DNA from: Candidatus Bathyarchaeota archaeon | GTDB lineage: Archaea; Thermoproteota; Bathyarchaeia; Bathyarchaeales; Bathycorpusculaceae | Reading direction: 5' to 3' | DNA length: 64,000 nt | Assembly: GCA_026014705.1 (NCBI GenBank) | Contig: JAOZHU010000025.1 | Coordinates: 124,001 to 188,000, forward strand | In this document: positions 26,251 through 35,345 of the stretch, one piece after another | Layout of the letters: the number at the start of each line of letters is the position of its first letter | Numbering within the stretch: position 1 is the stretch's first letter | Notes under the pieces: generated by a model | Database searches by the model: none | The model's input: the letters and a program-made list of their open reading frames with translations, nothing else | Told to the model about the DNA's origin: nothing | Program-made: the position numbers and the translations under genes

Positions 26251-29200
26251 TTGATGGAGAGCAAGAAAGATCATTTCATCTTATTAAGCAGCGAGCGTAT
26301 ACTTCGGGCTTTTGGGCTTGATGAGAATAATAAGCGGCTGATTTCTTTTGCTTTTTCTTCAAAAGTTGCTCCTTCCAATTGGAAGGCTTTTGGTTTTGAT
26401 TTGGCTTGGGAGTTTTATTATGTTTTGGCTCCTGATGCTACTTTGTCGCAGGTTAGGTCGTTGGCGTCTGGGGTTAGCCGTGAGAATTTTGGGTTGTTGG
26501 CGGTTACTGGTAGTCAGGTTGTTTTGGTTCTGCGGCGTTCTAAGAAGGATGATAATGTTCCTTTGGTTGTTTCTTTGAGGAGAGAAGAGGATTTTGACAG
26601 GGTTGTTGGGGCGATTCGGAGGTTTGATTTTGTTTCTGATGTTTTGACGGCGCATTCTTCGCTTTCTAGTGTTGTTGATTTGTTGAGGGTGGGTGCTGAG
26701 CGTCATTTCACTAATCGTGGGTTGTTTTCAAGTTATTTTTTGAAGGAGCGGTTGTCTGATACTCTCTCTAAGCGTGGGCGTGTGCCCTCGAAAGAGGTTG
26801 AGGGTTTGCTTGGGAGGTTTGGGGGCGAGTTTCCTGTTTCGGTTGATGCTGTTGTTAAGGTTTTGGAGGCTTTGCGGTTTGGTGTGGAGATTGTTTCGCC
26901 GTTGCCGCCTTCGGGTTATGTTGAGTATAAGTTGAGGTCTCAGGGGCGGTTGTTGGATGTTTGTTGCATAGTTGCGCCTGTTGAGTCTTTGGATGTTAAG
27001 GCTGGGGATAAGGCTGCGCCTAGTTATCAGGCTGTTGCTGCGTTGAAGCGTTTTGGTTGGGTTGTGTTGACGAATGGGCGTCTTTGGAGGTTGTATTCTG
27101 GTCGTGTTGCTTCGGCGAGTACGAATTATTTTGAGGTTGATTTGGAGGGTGTTGTTGCGGAGGATGATCCGCGTTTAAGGTATTTTGTTTCTTTGTTTTC
27201 TGCGTCGGCTTTTTCTGTTCATGATGGTGTTGCTGATGTTGATTTGGTTTATGAGGAGGGTATTAAATATGCGCAGAAGGTTGAGGATGATCTTAGGCGG
27301 AAGGTGTTTGACGAGAAGTTATTCCTTAACCTTGTGAAAAGCGTATTAGATCATTCTGGTGCTCGGGTTTATTCTCAGGAGGAGTTGGATGATGCTAAGG
27401 CTTTGGCTTTGAAGCTGTTGTATCGGTTGTTGTTTGTTCTTTATGCTGAGTCTAGGCGGCTTTTGCCTGTTGAGAATGATAAGTATAAGCAGTTTGCTTT
27501 GGAGTATTTGCGTCCGAGGTTGAGTTCTTTTGAGAAGGCGCCTGAGGAGACTTCTGTTTGGAGTGTTCTTAGGACTCTTTTTAAGATGATTAGTGAAGGT
27601 GATGCTGACGCTAATTTGCCGCAGTATGATGGGGACCTGTTTGCGGAGGACCCTCGGCTTGATGGGCTTGACGTTAAGAATCGCTTTATTGTTCCTGCTT
27701 TGCTTGATTTGATGGAGTCTGAGGGTAAGGGTATTGATTACCAGAATTTGGGTGTGCGGCATCTTGGTTCTTTGTATGAGGCTTTGCTGGAGTATTCGGT
27801 TCGTCAGGCTAAGCAGCCTTTGGTGGTTTTTAGGGATGAGGTTCTTGATGCGAAGTTTGCTGAGGATTTGAGGCAGAAGCCGCTTGGTTTTATTGAGAAG
27901 GGCGATTTGTATCTCACGGCTAAGGGTTTGGCGCGGAAGGGAACTGGTAGTTATTATACTCCTGATGAGATTGTGACTTTTCTGGTTAGGAAGGGTCTTG
28001 AGCCTCATTTCAAGAAACGGGAAGAGCTCTTCAGAGCTGATTTGGCAAAGCTGCCGCCTGAGAATAAGCCGCGGGATTTTGAGTTGGAAAATAAGTGTAC
28101 TGAGGATCTGCTCGGGATTAAGGTTGTTGATCCTGCTATGGGCAGTGGGCATTTTTTGGTTGCTGTTGTTAATGAGATTACTCAGTGGGTAATTGATTTG
28201 TTAAGGGAGTTTCCTTCTGCTCCGTTGATGAGGGCTATTGGGGAGTTTAGGGCTGAGATTATTGAGGCGCAGCGTAAGAGGAAGATTAGGCTTGATGAGG
28301 ATTTGTTGACTGATACTGTGATTTTGAAGCGGCTTGTTATGAAGCGCTGTGTTTATGGGGTTGACATTAATCCTTTGGCTGTGGAGTTGGCTAAGGTTTC
28401 TTTGTGGCTTGATTCTTTTACTATTGGGACGCCTTTGACTTTTCTGGATCATCATATCCGAGTTGGAGATAGCTTGATTGGGTTGTGGACTGAGAACTTT
28501 GCGGGTAGGGTCCTTGAGAAGGCTCTAGAGAGGTGGTTGGTTGATGTTTCGAAGGCTGGTGTTGACTTGGTGGATAATGTGGTTTTGCCTGCTGATCTCA
28601 CTGTCGAGCAAGTTGCTCAGAGTCAAGACGCTTATAAGGAATTTAGGGAAAAAACGCGTGCTAAGCGCGTTTTGCTTGATATCTACTGCATTAACATTAT
28701 TGACCCCAAGTTTGGGGCGAAGCTGCCGAAGGTTTTGGACAGCGTGGAAAGGGCATTAAAAAATGGGAAGGGAAAGTCGGAGCTATGGCAGCTTATTGAG
28801 AAGGCAGAGAAGTTTGCTGAGGATTACAGGTTTTTCCACTGGGAACTCGAGTTTCCAGACGCCTTCACTGACAAGTCAAAGGGCTTCGATCTGATAGTTA
28901 TGAATCCCCCGTGGGATGCTGTTAAGCCTGAAGATGATGACTTCTTTTCAGTTTATTATTCTGAGTTTAGACGGATTAAGAGTAAGCCTGAGAAACAAAA
29001 GATAATGAAAACCCTCCTGAAACAAAGGGCGGTTGCTGAGGCTTATGAGGCGTATAGGAAGAGAATTGAAGACAAGGTCCGGTTTTTCAAAGAATCACGC
29101 GAGTACGTTAGGCGGGGAACTGGAGACACCAACCTGTGGAAGCTGTTCTTGGAAAGAGCTCTGAAAATAGCCAATGAGGGTGGCAGTTTTGCCTTAGTCA

Positions 29201-30429
29201 TCCCATCCGGTATTGTAACTGACGAAGGAGGCAAGCAGCTCAGAGAAGCCTTGTTTGAAGGAAGAATCAGAGCTATGTACGAGTTTGAGAACAAGAATGG
29301 CATATTCCCTGATATTGATTCTAGGATGAAGTTTGTGCTTCTTACAGCAGACAAAACCCAACCAACAAGCAGCTTCCCAGCAGCCTTCTACCTGCACGAC
29401 ATTGAAGCCTTAGAAGGAAAAGTGGAACAAGAAAAGTTTGTCGAGATTCCAACAGAACTTGTCAAAATCTCAGCACCAGAAAGTCTATCAATACCCGAAG
29501 TAAGAAACAAAAAACAGCTAGAAGTATTCTCTTGGCTATACAAAAATCACCCACTCCTAAGTGACGAGAAAAAAGGATGGAGTGTGGCTCTCATTAGCGA
29601 ACTACACCGTACCAATGACAGTGATATTCTCCGAAGCGACGGTAAGGGATGGCCCTTTATTGAAGGAAAACACTTTCATCAATTCATACCAGATTTCGAA
29701 AAGTCAATATTTACAATACTCCCCGAGATAGGGCTGAAGCGAACATCTAAACGCAAAGAGTATTATGGAATTAATAAGGATGTTCATGAAAGTGTAAGGC
29801 TCGCATTTAGAAACGTAGCCAGCAGTACCAATGTGAGGAGTTTTGTGGCGTGCATACTCCCGCCAAAATGTTTTTGCTCGAACTCAGCCTGCATACTCTT
29901 ACCTAAGAAGAAGGAAGCTATTATGGCTGGCAAGGAATACTTGTATATGCAAGCTTATCTTGCAGGTCTCGTTAACTCTATGGTTTTTGATTTTCTTATT
30001 CGAACCAGAATAACCATGAATCTCAATTTCTTCTATATCTATCAAACTCCAGTGCCGAAATCATATTATGGCGAGTTGTTCTCACAAATTGTGAAAACTG
30101 CAGCTCGTCTAAGTTGCGTAGATGATAGGTTTAAGGATTTTACACGTGAAACAGGCGTCCAGTATGGGCCCTTAACCATAAAAGAACGTATAGAGTTGAC
30201 TGCTAAGCTTAATGCTCTTGTGGCTAAGCATTATGGCTTAAGTCGAGAGCAGCTTGAAGTTATTCTTCAGTCTTTTGAGGGTTTTGAGGAAGATAAGGAG
30301 TTAGTAAACATGAAAGAAGTGAAGTGGGATGATACTCTAATTCGAAAGTTCAACGGTGAAGTCCGTAAACGCGTCCTCTCCTATTTTGACTCACTAAACT
30401 CTGAACAAGACAAAGGAGAATCAGCATGA
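26251..30429 (+). CDS. Eco57I/PglX-like N6-adenine DNA methyltransferase
   Basis: A 1392-residue protein. The N-terminal 350 residues resemble the nuclease-like/HsdR-N region of type IIG enzymes (WVVLTNGRLWRLYSG). The methylase core starts at GTGSYYTPDEIV (about 564), with motif I VVDPAMGSGHF (about 624) and motif IV DLIVMNPPWD (about 880). A specificity region and a C-terminal ELTAKLNALVAKHYGL follow, as in Eco57I-type proteins. Start GTG/TTG/ATG choices lie within 26242-26254. Its stop overlaps the next start (ATGA). Codon use flips from T/G-ending to A/C-ending around 28.7 kb. Confidence 0.88.
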   Translation: MMESKKDHFILLSSERILRAFGLDENNKRLISFAFSSKVAPSNWKAFGFDLAWEFYYVLAPDATLSQVRSLASGVSRENFGLLAVTGSQVVLVLRRSKKDDNVPLVVSLRREEDFDRVVGAIRRFDFVSDVLTAHSSLSSVVDLLRVGAERHFTNRGLFSSYFLKERLSDTLSKRGRVPSKEVEGLLGRFGGEFPVSVDAVVKVLEALRFGVEIVSPLPPSGYVEYKLRSQGRLLDVCCIVAPVESLDVKAGDKAAPSYQAVAALKRFGWVVLTNGRLWRLYSGRVASASTNYFEVDLEGVVAEDDPRLRYFVSLFSASAFSVHDGVADVDLVYEEGIKYAQKVEDDLRRKVFDEKLFLNLVKSVLDHSGARVYSQEELDDAKALALKLLYRLLFVLYAESRRLLPVENDKYKQFALEYLRPRLSSFEKAPEETSVWSVLRTLFKMISEGDADANLPQYDGDLFAEDPRLDGLDVKNRFIVPALLDLMESEGKGIDYQNLGVRHLGSLYEALLEYSVRQAKQPLVVFRDEVLDAKFAEDLRQKPLGFIEKGDLYLTAKGLARKGTGSYYTPDEIVTFLVRKGLEPHFKKREELFRADLAKLPPENKPRDFELENKCTEDLLGIKVVDPAMGSGHFLVAVVNEITQWVIDLLREFPSAPLMRAIGEFRAEIIEAQRKRKIRLDEDLLTDTVILKRLVMKRCVYGVDINPLAVELAKVSLWLDSFTIGTPLTFLDHHIRVGDSLIGLWTENFAGRVLEKALERWLVDVSKAGVDLVDNVVLPADLTVEQVAQSQDAYKEFREKTRAKRVLLDIYCINIIDPKFGAKLPKVLDSVERALKNGKGKSELWQLIEKAEKFAEDYRFFHWELEFPDAFTDKSKGFDLIVMNPPWDAVKPEDDDFFSVYYSEFRRIKSKPEKQKIMKTLLKQRAVAEAYEAYRKRIEDKVRFFKESREYVRRGTGDTNLWKLFLERALKIANEGGSFALVIPSGIVTDEGGKQLREALFEGRIRAMYEFENKNGIFPDIDSRMKFVLLTADKTQPTSSFPAAFYLHDIEALEGKVEQEKFVEIPTELVKISAPESLSIPEVRNKKQLEVFSWLYKNHPLLSDEKKGWSVALISELHRTNDSDILRSDGKGWPFIEGKHFHQFIPDFEKSIFTILPEIGLKRTSKRKEYYGINKDVHESVRLAFRNVASSTNVRSFVACILPPKCFCSNSACILLPKKKEAIMAGKEYLYMQAYLAGLVNSMVFDFLIRTRITMNLNFFYIYQTPVPKSYYGELFSQIVKTAARLSCVDDRFKDFTRETGVQYGPLTIKERIELTAKLNALVAKHYGLSREQLEVILQSFEGFEEDKELVNMKEVKWDDTLIRKFNGEVRKRVLSYFDSLNSEQDKGESA

Positions 30430-33400
30430 AAAAGGAAATAGTTGATAATGAATCTGACAGCTACACTATGGCACAGTTCATAAGAGAAACATTGCCAAAA
30501 ACCAAAAAGCTTGATGTTGCCTCAGGATTCTTTAACGTATCTGGCTTCGCAAAAATAAAAGATGAACTATGGGCAACTGCAAAGCAGCAAGGCTTCAACA
30601 TGCGCCTGCTTTTCGGGAGAGAAGCCCAAATAAACGAAACCCCAGAAACCGTCAACTGCATCGGCAAAGACACAACACTAAACGAGGAACTCACACAGCT
30701 TGCGATAACAGAGCAGACAGCCAAACTAATTGACGAGCTAATAAACTTCCTTAAACAAGACACCGTCCAAGTACGCAAAAACCCAAGACGCTTCAACCAC
30801 GCAAAATGCTACATATTCGACGAAGAAGCAGCCGTAGGCTCAAGCAACTTCACAGGCGCAGGACTAGAACACAACATAGAACTCAACGCCATACTCTATC
30901 AGCCCTCAGCCCAAGAAAAAGTCCAAGACTGGTTCAACAGAAGATGGCAAGAAGGTCAAGACGCCAAAACAGAACTCATCGAACTCCTAGAAAGCAGCAA
31001 ATTCGGGCTCCCACTCGAACCACACAAAATGTACATGAAAATCCTCTACGAATACTACAAACCACGCCTAGAAGAACTCGAAAGAGAACGCGGCAGAGTC
31101 ATAGAACTCACCAGCTTCCAAGAAGACGCCGTACACACCGCCATGCGCATAATCAAAAAATACAACGGCGTCCTCATAGCCGACTCAACAGGCCTCGGAA
31201 AAACACACATCGGACTCGAACTACTCAGAGAACTCGTAGCCGTAAAAAGAAAAAAAGCCCTACTAATCGCACCCTCACAAGTCCTAAACACAGTATGGGA
31301 ACCCAAACTCCTCGAAGAAAGCATAAAAACAAAAAACGTAACCCTAGAAAGCACAGGCACAGAATCCTTCCACCCCGAAGACCACCTAAACTTTGACGTC
31401 GTACTAATAGACGAAAGCCACAACTACCGCAACTCCTTCACAAACCGCCACAACAACCTAATGAAACTACTCTCATCAGGCAAGAAAAAACAAGTAATAC
31501 TCCTCACAGCAACACCAATACACAACTCACTTCTAGACCTCTACCACCAACTCTCACTCATAACATCAGGCGACGACACCCACTTCGCAGAACTCGGCGT
31601 AACAGACCTAAAACGCTACTTCGTAGCAGCAGACAGAAAACAACTAGCCGAAGGAATAGAAGACATCATCCGCCTACTAGACGAACTCATGATCCGAAGA
31701 ACAAGACAATTCATCAAAGAAAACTACCAAGAAGCACTACTAAACGGACAACCAGTACGATTCCCAGAAAGAATCCTAAGAAAAGTAGAATACAGCCTAT
31801 GCGCCCTCTTCGGCCAATCAATATACGACCAAGTCCTTAAAACAATCGATCAACTCAGCCTAGTCCCATACAGAGTAGACTCATACCGCGCAACAGTAGA
31901 AGAAAAAGAAAAATTCGAAGTCGAACACCGCGCCACCCTACAAAAAATAGGCCTACTAAAAAGATTCGAAAGCAGCGTAGAAGCCATAAGAAAAAGCATC
32001 CAAAGACTAGAAAAATTCTACAACTACTTCGAAAAAGCCTTAGACGCAGACCAAATACTAGACAGCAAATCCTTCCACAAAATCCTCATGGAAATGAGCG
32101 AACAAGAAGGCGAAGAAAACGACGAAAAATTCTACGAAGCCCTCCAAAACGTGCAACTCATCCCGCTAACAGCAGACTACAATAAACGCGCAATGAAAAA
32201 AGACATACGAGAAGACCTCAAAATCCTAGAACCCCTAAAACAAAGCCTCAACCGAATCAAACCATACGCAGACAGAAAACTAATCGCCCTCAAAGAACAA
32301 CTAGTCAAAGACCAAGTATTCGAAAAAGACGGAAAAAAAGCCGTCATATTCACCCAATTCGTAGACACAGCACGCTACATCCGCGACGACCTAAAAACCG
32401 CGCTACAAGATAAACGCGTAGAACTCCTCACAGGCGAAACAGACGAAGACGCAAGAACCAGAATACTCAAAGACTTCGCACCAATAGCAAACAAAGCAGA
32501 AAGCCCCCCACAAAGAGAAGTCGACGTACTAGTAAGCACAGACATACTAAGCGAAGGACAAAACCTCCAAGACGCCAACTACGTAATCAACTACGACCTC
32601 CCATGGAACCCCATGAAAATAGTCCAACGAGCCGGAAGAGTAGACAGACTAGGAAGCAAATACGACACCGCAACATCAGCCGTCTTCATACCAGAAAGAG
32701 AACTAGAAGACCTCCTAAAACTCCTCGAAAAACTAGAAACAAAAATCCAGAAAGTCGCAGACACCATCGGCATAGAAACAACAATCCTAGGAGAAAGAGA
32801 AAACCCCAAAAACTTCAACGCCGCCACCCGCATAGCACAACAAGACCCCAAACTCCTAGACGACCTCGAAAGAAGCATGGAACTTTTACCAACACAAACC
32901 CCATTCCAATTCATACTCGCTTACCTGAAAAAAGTCGGCGCAAAAAACCTCGAAGCAATCCCACTCGGCAGAAGAAGCGGAAAACGCTCCGACCTAAACG
33001 GCCTCGTAATATTCTACCGAGAAAAAAACAACCCCGAAGGCATGCACATAACATATTATGACTTCAAAACAGGCAGATTCAACCACTACAACGACATAAC
33101 ATGGCTATTCCGCAAAATCGAAAGCGACGACGAAGAACCACTAGTACTCCCCATAACAGGCTACGAAGGCTTCAGACAATTCGCACTAATAGACAACAAA
33201 GCAAGACAAGAAATCCTAACCGCAGTAAACGCACCCCTCGACGCCAGACTAGCCCAAAAAATCAAACCCAAAAACCAAAGAGAACTAACCCAAGAAATCC
33301 TAAACGCCTACAACACAGGAAAAGTCTCCAAAGAAAAAGCCCTCCCCATCTACGAGATACTCAACAAAGAAAACCTCGTAGCATGGGAAGACGACTTCCG

Positions 33401-33596
33401 AGAATACTTGGATGAATACCGCCGAACCCAAAACATCGACTTGCTACTAACATCACTGGAACAACTCTTCCAAAAATACCGCATAGACCAAAGAGAAAAA
33501 CGAAAACCAAAAGTAATCCAACCAACAGACCTCGAAGTAGTAGCCTACATGTTCCTAAGCAAAGAAGACTTCAAAGACCTAACACTAGAAACATAA
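30426..33596 (+). CDS. PLD-nuclease/SNF2 helicase fusion
   Basis: A 1056-residue protein in three parts. The N-terminal phospholipase-D domain has NHAKCYIFDEEAAVGSSNFT (about 122-141), a single HxK motif, so a dimer would be needed for nuclease activity. The SNF2/SF2 helicase follows: DSTGLGKTHIG (about 252), VLIDESHNYRN (about 326), LLTATPIHNS, and SEGQNLQDANYVINYDLPW plus QRAGRVDRLGS (about 733). A helical C-terminus completes it. Overlap with the methyltransferase gene by 4 nt shows one operon. It is related to the helicase/nuclease components of DISARM- and NgoAVII-type systems, without matching any exactly. Confidence 0.88.
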   Translation: MKKEIVDNESDSYTMAQFIRETLPKTKKLDVASGFFNVSGFAKIKDELWATAKQQGFNMRLLFGREAQINETPETVNCIGKDTTLNEELTQLAITEQTAKLIDELINFLKQDTVQVRKNPRRFNHAKCYIFDEEAAVGSSNFTGAGLEHNIELNAILYQPSAQEKVQDWFNRRWQEGQDAKTELIELLESSKFGLPLEPHKMYMKILYEYYKPRLEELERERGRVIELTSFQEDAVHTAMRIIKKYNGVLIADSTGLGKTHIGLELLRELVAVKRKKALLIAPSQVLNTVWEPKLLEESIKTKNVTLESTGTESFHPEDHLNFDVVLIDESHNYRNSFTNRHNNLMKLLSSGKKKQVILLTATPIHNSLLDLYHQLSLITSGDDTHFAELGVTDLKRYFVAADRKQLAEGIEDIIRLLDELMIRRTRQFIKENYQEALLNGQPVRFPERILRKVEYSLCALFGQSIYDQVLKTIDQLSLVPYRVDSYRATVEEKEKFEVEHRATLQKIGLLKRFESSVEAIRKSIQRLEKFYNYFEKALDADQILDSKSFHKILMEMSEQEGEENDEKFYEALQNVQLIPLTADYNKRAMKKDIREDLKILEPLKQSLNRIKPYADRKLIALKEQLVKDQVFEKDGKKAVIFTQFVDTARYIRDDLKTALQDKRVELLTGETDEDARTRILKDFAPIANKAESPPQREVDVLVSTDILSEGQNLQDANYVINYDLPWNPMKIVQRAGRVDRLGSKYDTATSAVFIPERELEDLLKLLEKLETKIQKVADTIGIETTILGERENPKNFNAATRIAQQDPKLLDDLERSMELLPTQTPFQFILAYLKKVGAKNLEAIPLGRRSGKRSDLNGLVIFYREKNNPEGMHITYYDFKTGRFNHYNDITWLFRKIESDDEEPLVLPITGYEGFRQFALIDNKARQEILTAVNAPLDARLAQKIKPKNQRELTQEILNAYNTGKVSKEKALPIYEILNKENLVAWEDDFREYLDEYRRTQNIDLLLTSLEQLFQKYRIDQREKRKPKVIQPTDLEVVAYMFLSKEDFKDLTLET

Positions 33597-33639
33597 CAAA
33601 CAGAAAAAGTTAAAACCAAACCCAAACAAAAAAACAAGC

Positions 33640-33828
33640 ATGCCCACCACATGCCCAAACTGCAAAAAAGAATCCGCCAAACCAGAAAAAACATGGAAAT
33701 ACGGACAATTCCAAGTTAACGCCTTCACATGCAAAAACTGCACCACCCAATTCCGCGAATACACAAAAAACGGAAAATACGCCTTCACACTAAAACTCAT
33801 AAAAGGAAAAGGCTACGCAAAACCATAG
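33640..33828 (+). CDS. Small zinc-ribbon protein after the helicase
   Basis: 62 residues with CPNCKKES near the start and CKNCTTQF about 25 residues later, a four-cysteine zinc ribbon, with a basic C-terminus (KLIKGKGYAKP). It shares the extreme A/C-rich composition of the preceding helicase gene and lies 43 bp downstream, suggesting it belongs to the same operon. Nucleic-acid binding is inferred. Confidence 0.6.
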   Translation: MPTTCPNCKKESAKPEKTWKYGQFQVNAFTCKNCTTQFREYTKNGKYAFTLKLIKGKGYAKP

Positions 33829-33837
33829 CTAAAGCCG

Positions 33838-35277
33838 CTATTCTGCTTCCCAAAACAAATACACCTTTGTCTGCATAAGCATTCCAACTATTCTAATCAA
33901 CTTGGCTATCTTTTTCAAGTCCGCATTTTCAACCGATATTACAAAATCGGATGTTTTCCCAAAAGGTTGGTGCCTGCTAACAGCGAATTCCTTTTTGAAG
34001 CGCGGATGCTTGTTTGCAACGAATAAATCTCTTAGCGCTGATATCTCTTCTGTTTTCAAGTTTCCAAGTCTTTCGAGAACATAACGTTCACTTCCAAAAA
34101 GCGAAAGGTTAAAACCGAATTCTGATAGTTTGGCTGCTATTCTCTTTATGCCTTCAAGTGGTTGCTGTTCCACTATTTTCTGGAGCCCTGCTTTTTCTGC
34201 GAAGGGGTTGTATTTTGCCATTACTGCGACCATTTCCACGTAAGGCGTGCCTGCTAAAGACAGGGTTTCGCGGATTATCCTTGCTCCTAAACCTATTGTC
34301 CGATATTTCGGATGAATAACCACGCGGTTGACTATGCTAAGCTTCTCATTCAACTCCTGCATAGACATTTGCGGTAATACAAGCCTTCTGCCAAAACAAC
34401 TTGGCGGAGGATAACAATAGACGATGACTCCGCAGAGCTCATCACCACGCATCAAACGAAATACTTTGCGGGGACCAGCAACCAAATGCCCACGATAGTG
34501 AAAACTGCTTAAGCTGTGCCAGTCTTTGATTGTGCCCTGTTCTATTCTCATTTCCTTGACAAGGCTGCACTGTGAAGCTGGTCTATTCTGAAAATATTTT
34601 ACTTGTATTTCTTTGCCAAAGCGTTTGTGAACAAGGACACTTGGATTCAAGTCCTCAAACAAGTCGCCATGAGTGGTTGCTGCAATCACTGCTTTGCCTT
34701 GTTGCCTAGCAATTTTCTGTAGGTTGAAAGCGATAATTTTGGCTGTGTCTCTATCCAGGCAAGCGGCGAATTCGTCCATTAGCCACCATTGCTTCTTGCT
34801 TTCGATTAGCTTGGCTACTCGGTAACGGTATTTCTGGCCGTCACTGAGTTGCCCGTATGTACGTAAGAAAAGGAAGGCGTCATTCAATCCCACCTTGCTG
34901 AGCAACTCTAAGCCTTCTTCAACAGTTGCACCAACAGTCTCGATGAGAGGCTTATCCACATCAACCGCAACCTCAGACAAATCAACAGCTTCTTCACCAA
35001 GGTCTTTCCGCAGTGCTCGCAGCAAAACAGACTTGCCTGAACCGCTATCGCCTGTGATGTAGACGATGTCTGTTGGAGCAACCTTCAGCTCCGTGTCCAA
35101 AACAGTGAATTTCTGGGCTTCATCAACACCTAAACCAAAAGCTTCAGCAACCACAAGCGCTCTCGGCGTGAGCTTCACAGTAGTTTCATAGGATATGTTG
35201 AAGCTGAATTTGCCCTGTTCCCTATCGTAAGTCCTGCAGACTCTTCTAACCCTGAATTGCTCAATTCGCCGTCTCAT
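33838..35277 (-). CDS. ABC-ATPase/GNAT acetyltransferase fusion
   Basis: A 479-residue two-domain protein. The N-terminal half is a soluble ABC ATPase: Walker A GDSGSGKS (about 76-83), signature-like QLSDGQKYRYRVAKLI, Walker B WWLMDEFAA, and TTHGD as the switch His. The C-terminal half resembles a GNAT N-acetyltransferase, with VNRVVIHPKYRTIGLGARII forming strand 4 and the acetyl-CoA P-loop. It is the last gene of the late operon, right after TerL. The role in the virus is unknown; modification of DNA, tRNA or a packaging partner is conceivable. Confidence 0.8.
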   Translation of the reverse strand: MRRRIEQFRVRRVCRTYDREQGKFSFNISYETTVKLTPRALVVAEAFGLGVDEAQKFTVLDTELKVAPTDIVYITGDSGSGKSVLLRALRKDLGEEAVDLSEVAVDVDKPLIETVGATVEEGLELLSKVGLNDAFLFLRTYGQLSDGQKYRYRVAKLIESKKQWWLMDEFAACLDRDTAKIIAFNLQKIARQQGKAVIAATTHGDLFEDLNPSVLVHKRFGKEIQVKYFQNRPASQCSLVKEMRIEQGTIKDWHSLSSFHYRGHLVAGPRKVFRLMRGDELCGVIVYCYPPPSCFGRRLVLPQMSMQELNEKLSIVNRVVIHPKYRTIGLGARIIRETLSLAGTPYVEMVAVMAKYNPFAEKAGLQKIVEQQPLEGIKRIAAKLSEFGFNLSLFGSERYVLERLGNLKTEEISALRDLFVANKHPRFKKEFAVSRHQPFGKTSDFVISVENADLKKIAKLIRIVGMLMQTKVYLFWEAE

Positions 35278-35345
35278 CTTGTGTCTCCCATGGCTTTGCG
35301 TTTCGCCAATTTACTACGTACATCCTTAAGCTTACCCACACAGAC

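Noticed and set aside
30806-31396. Long plus-strand frame rich in Arg/Thr inside the helicase gene
   Set aside because: Shadow of the A/C-rich helicase reading frame; no real protein features.
26251-33596. Calling the cassette DISARM or BREX
   Set aside because: Methylase, PLD and SNF2 domains fit in part, but DrmA/DrmB (DUF1998) and BREX core genes are missing from the window, so a named type is not supported.
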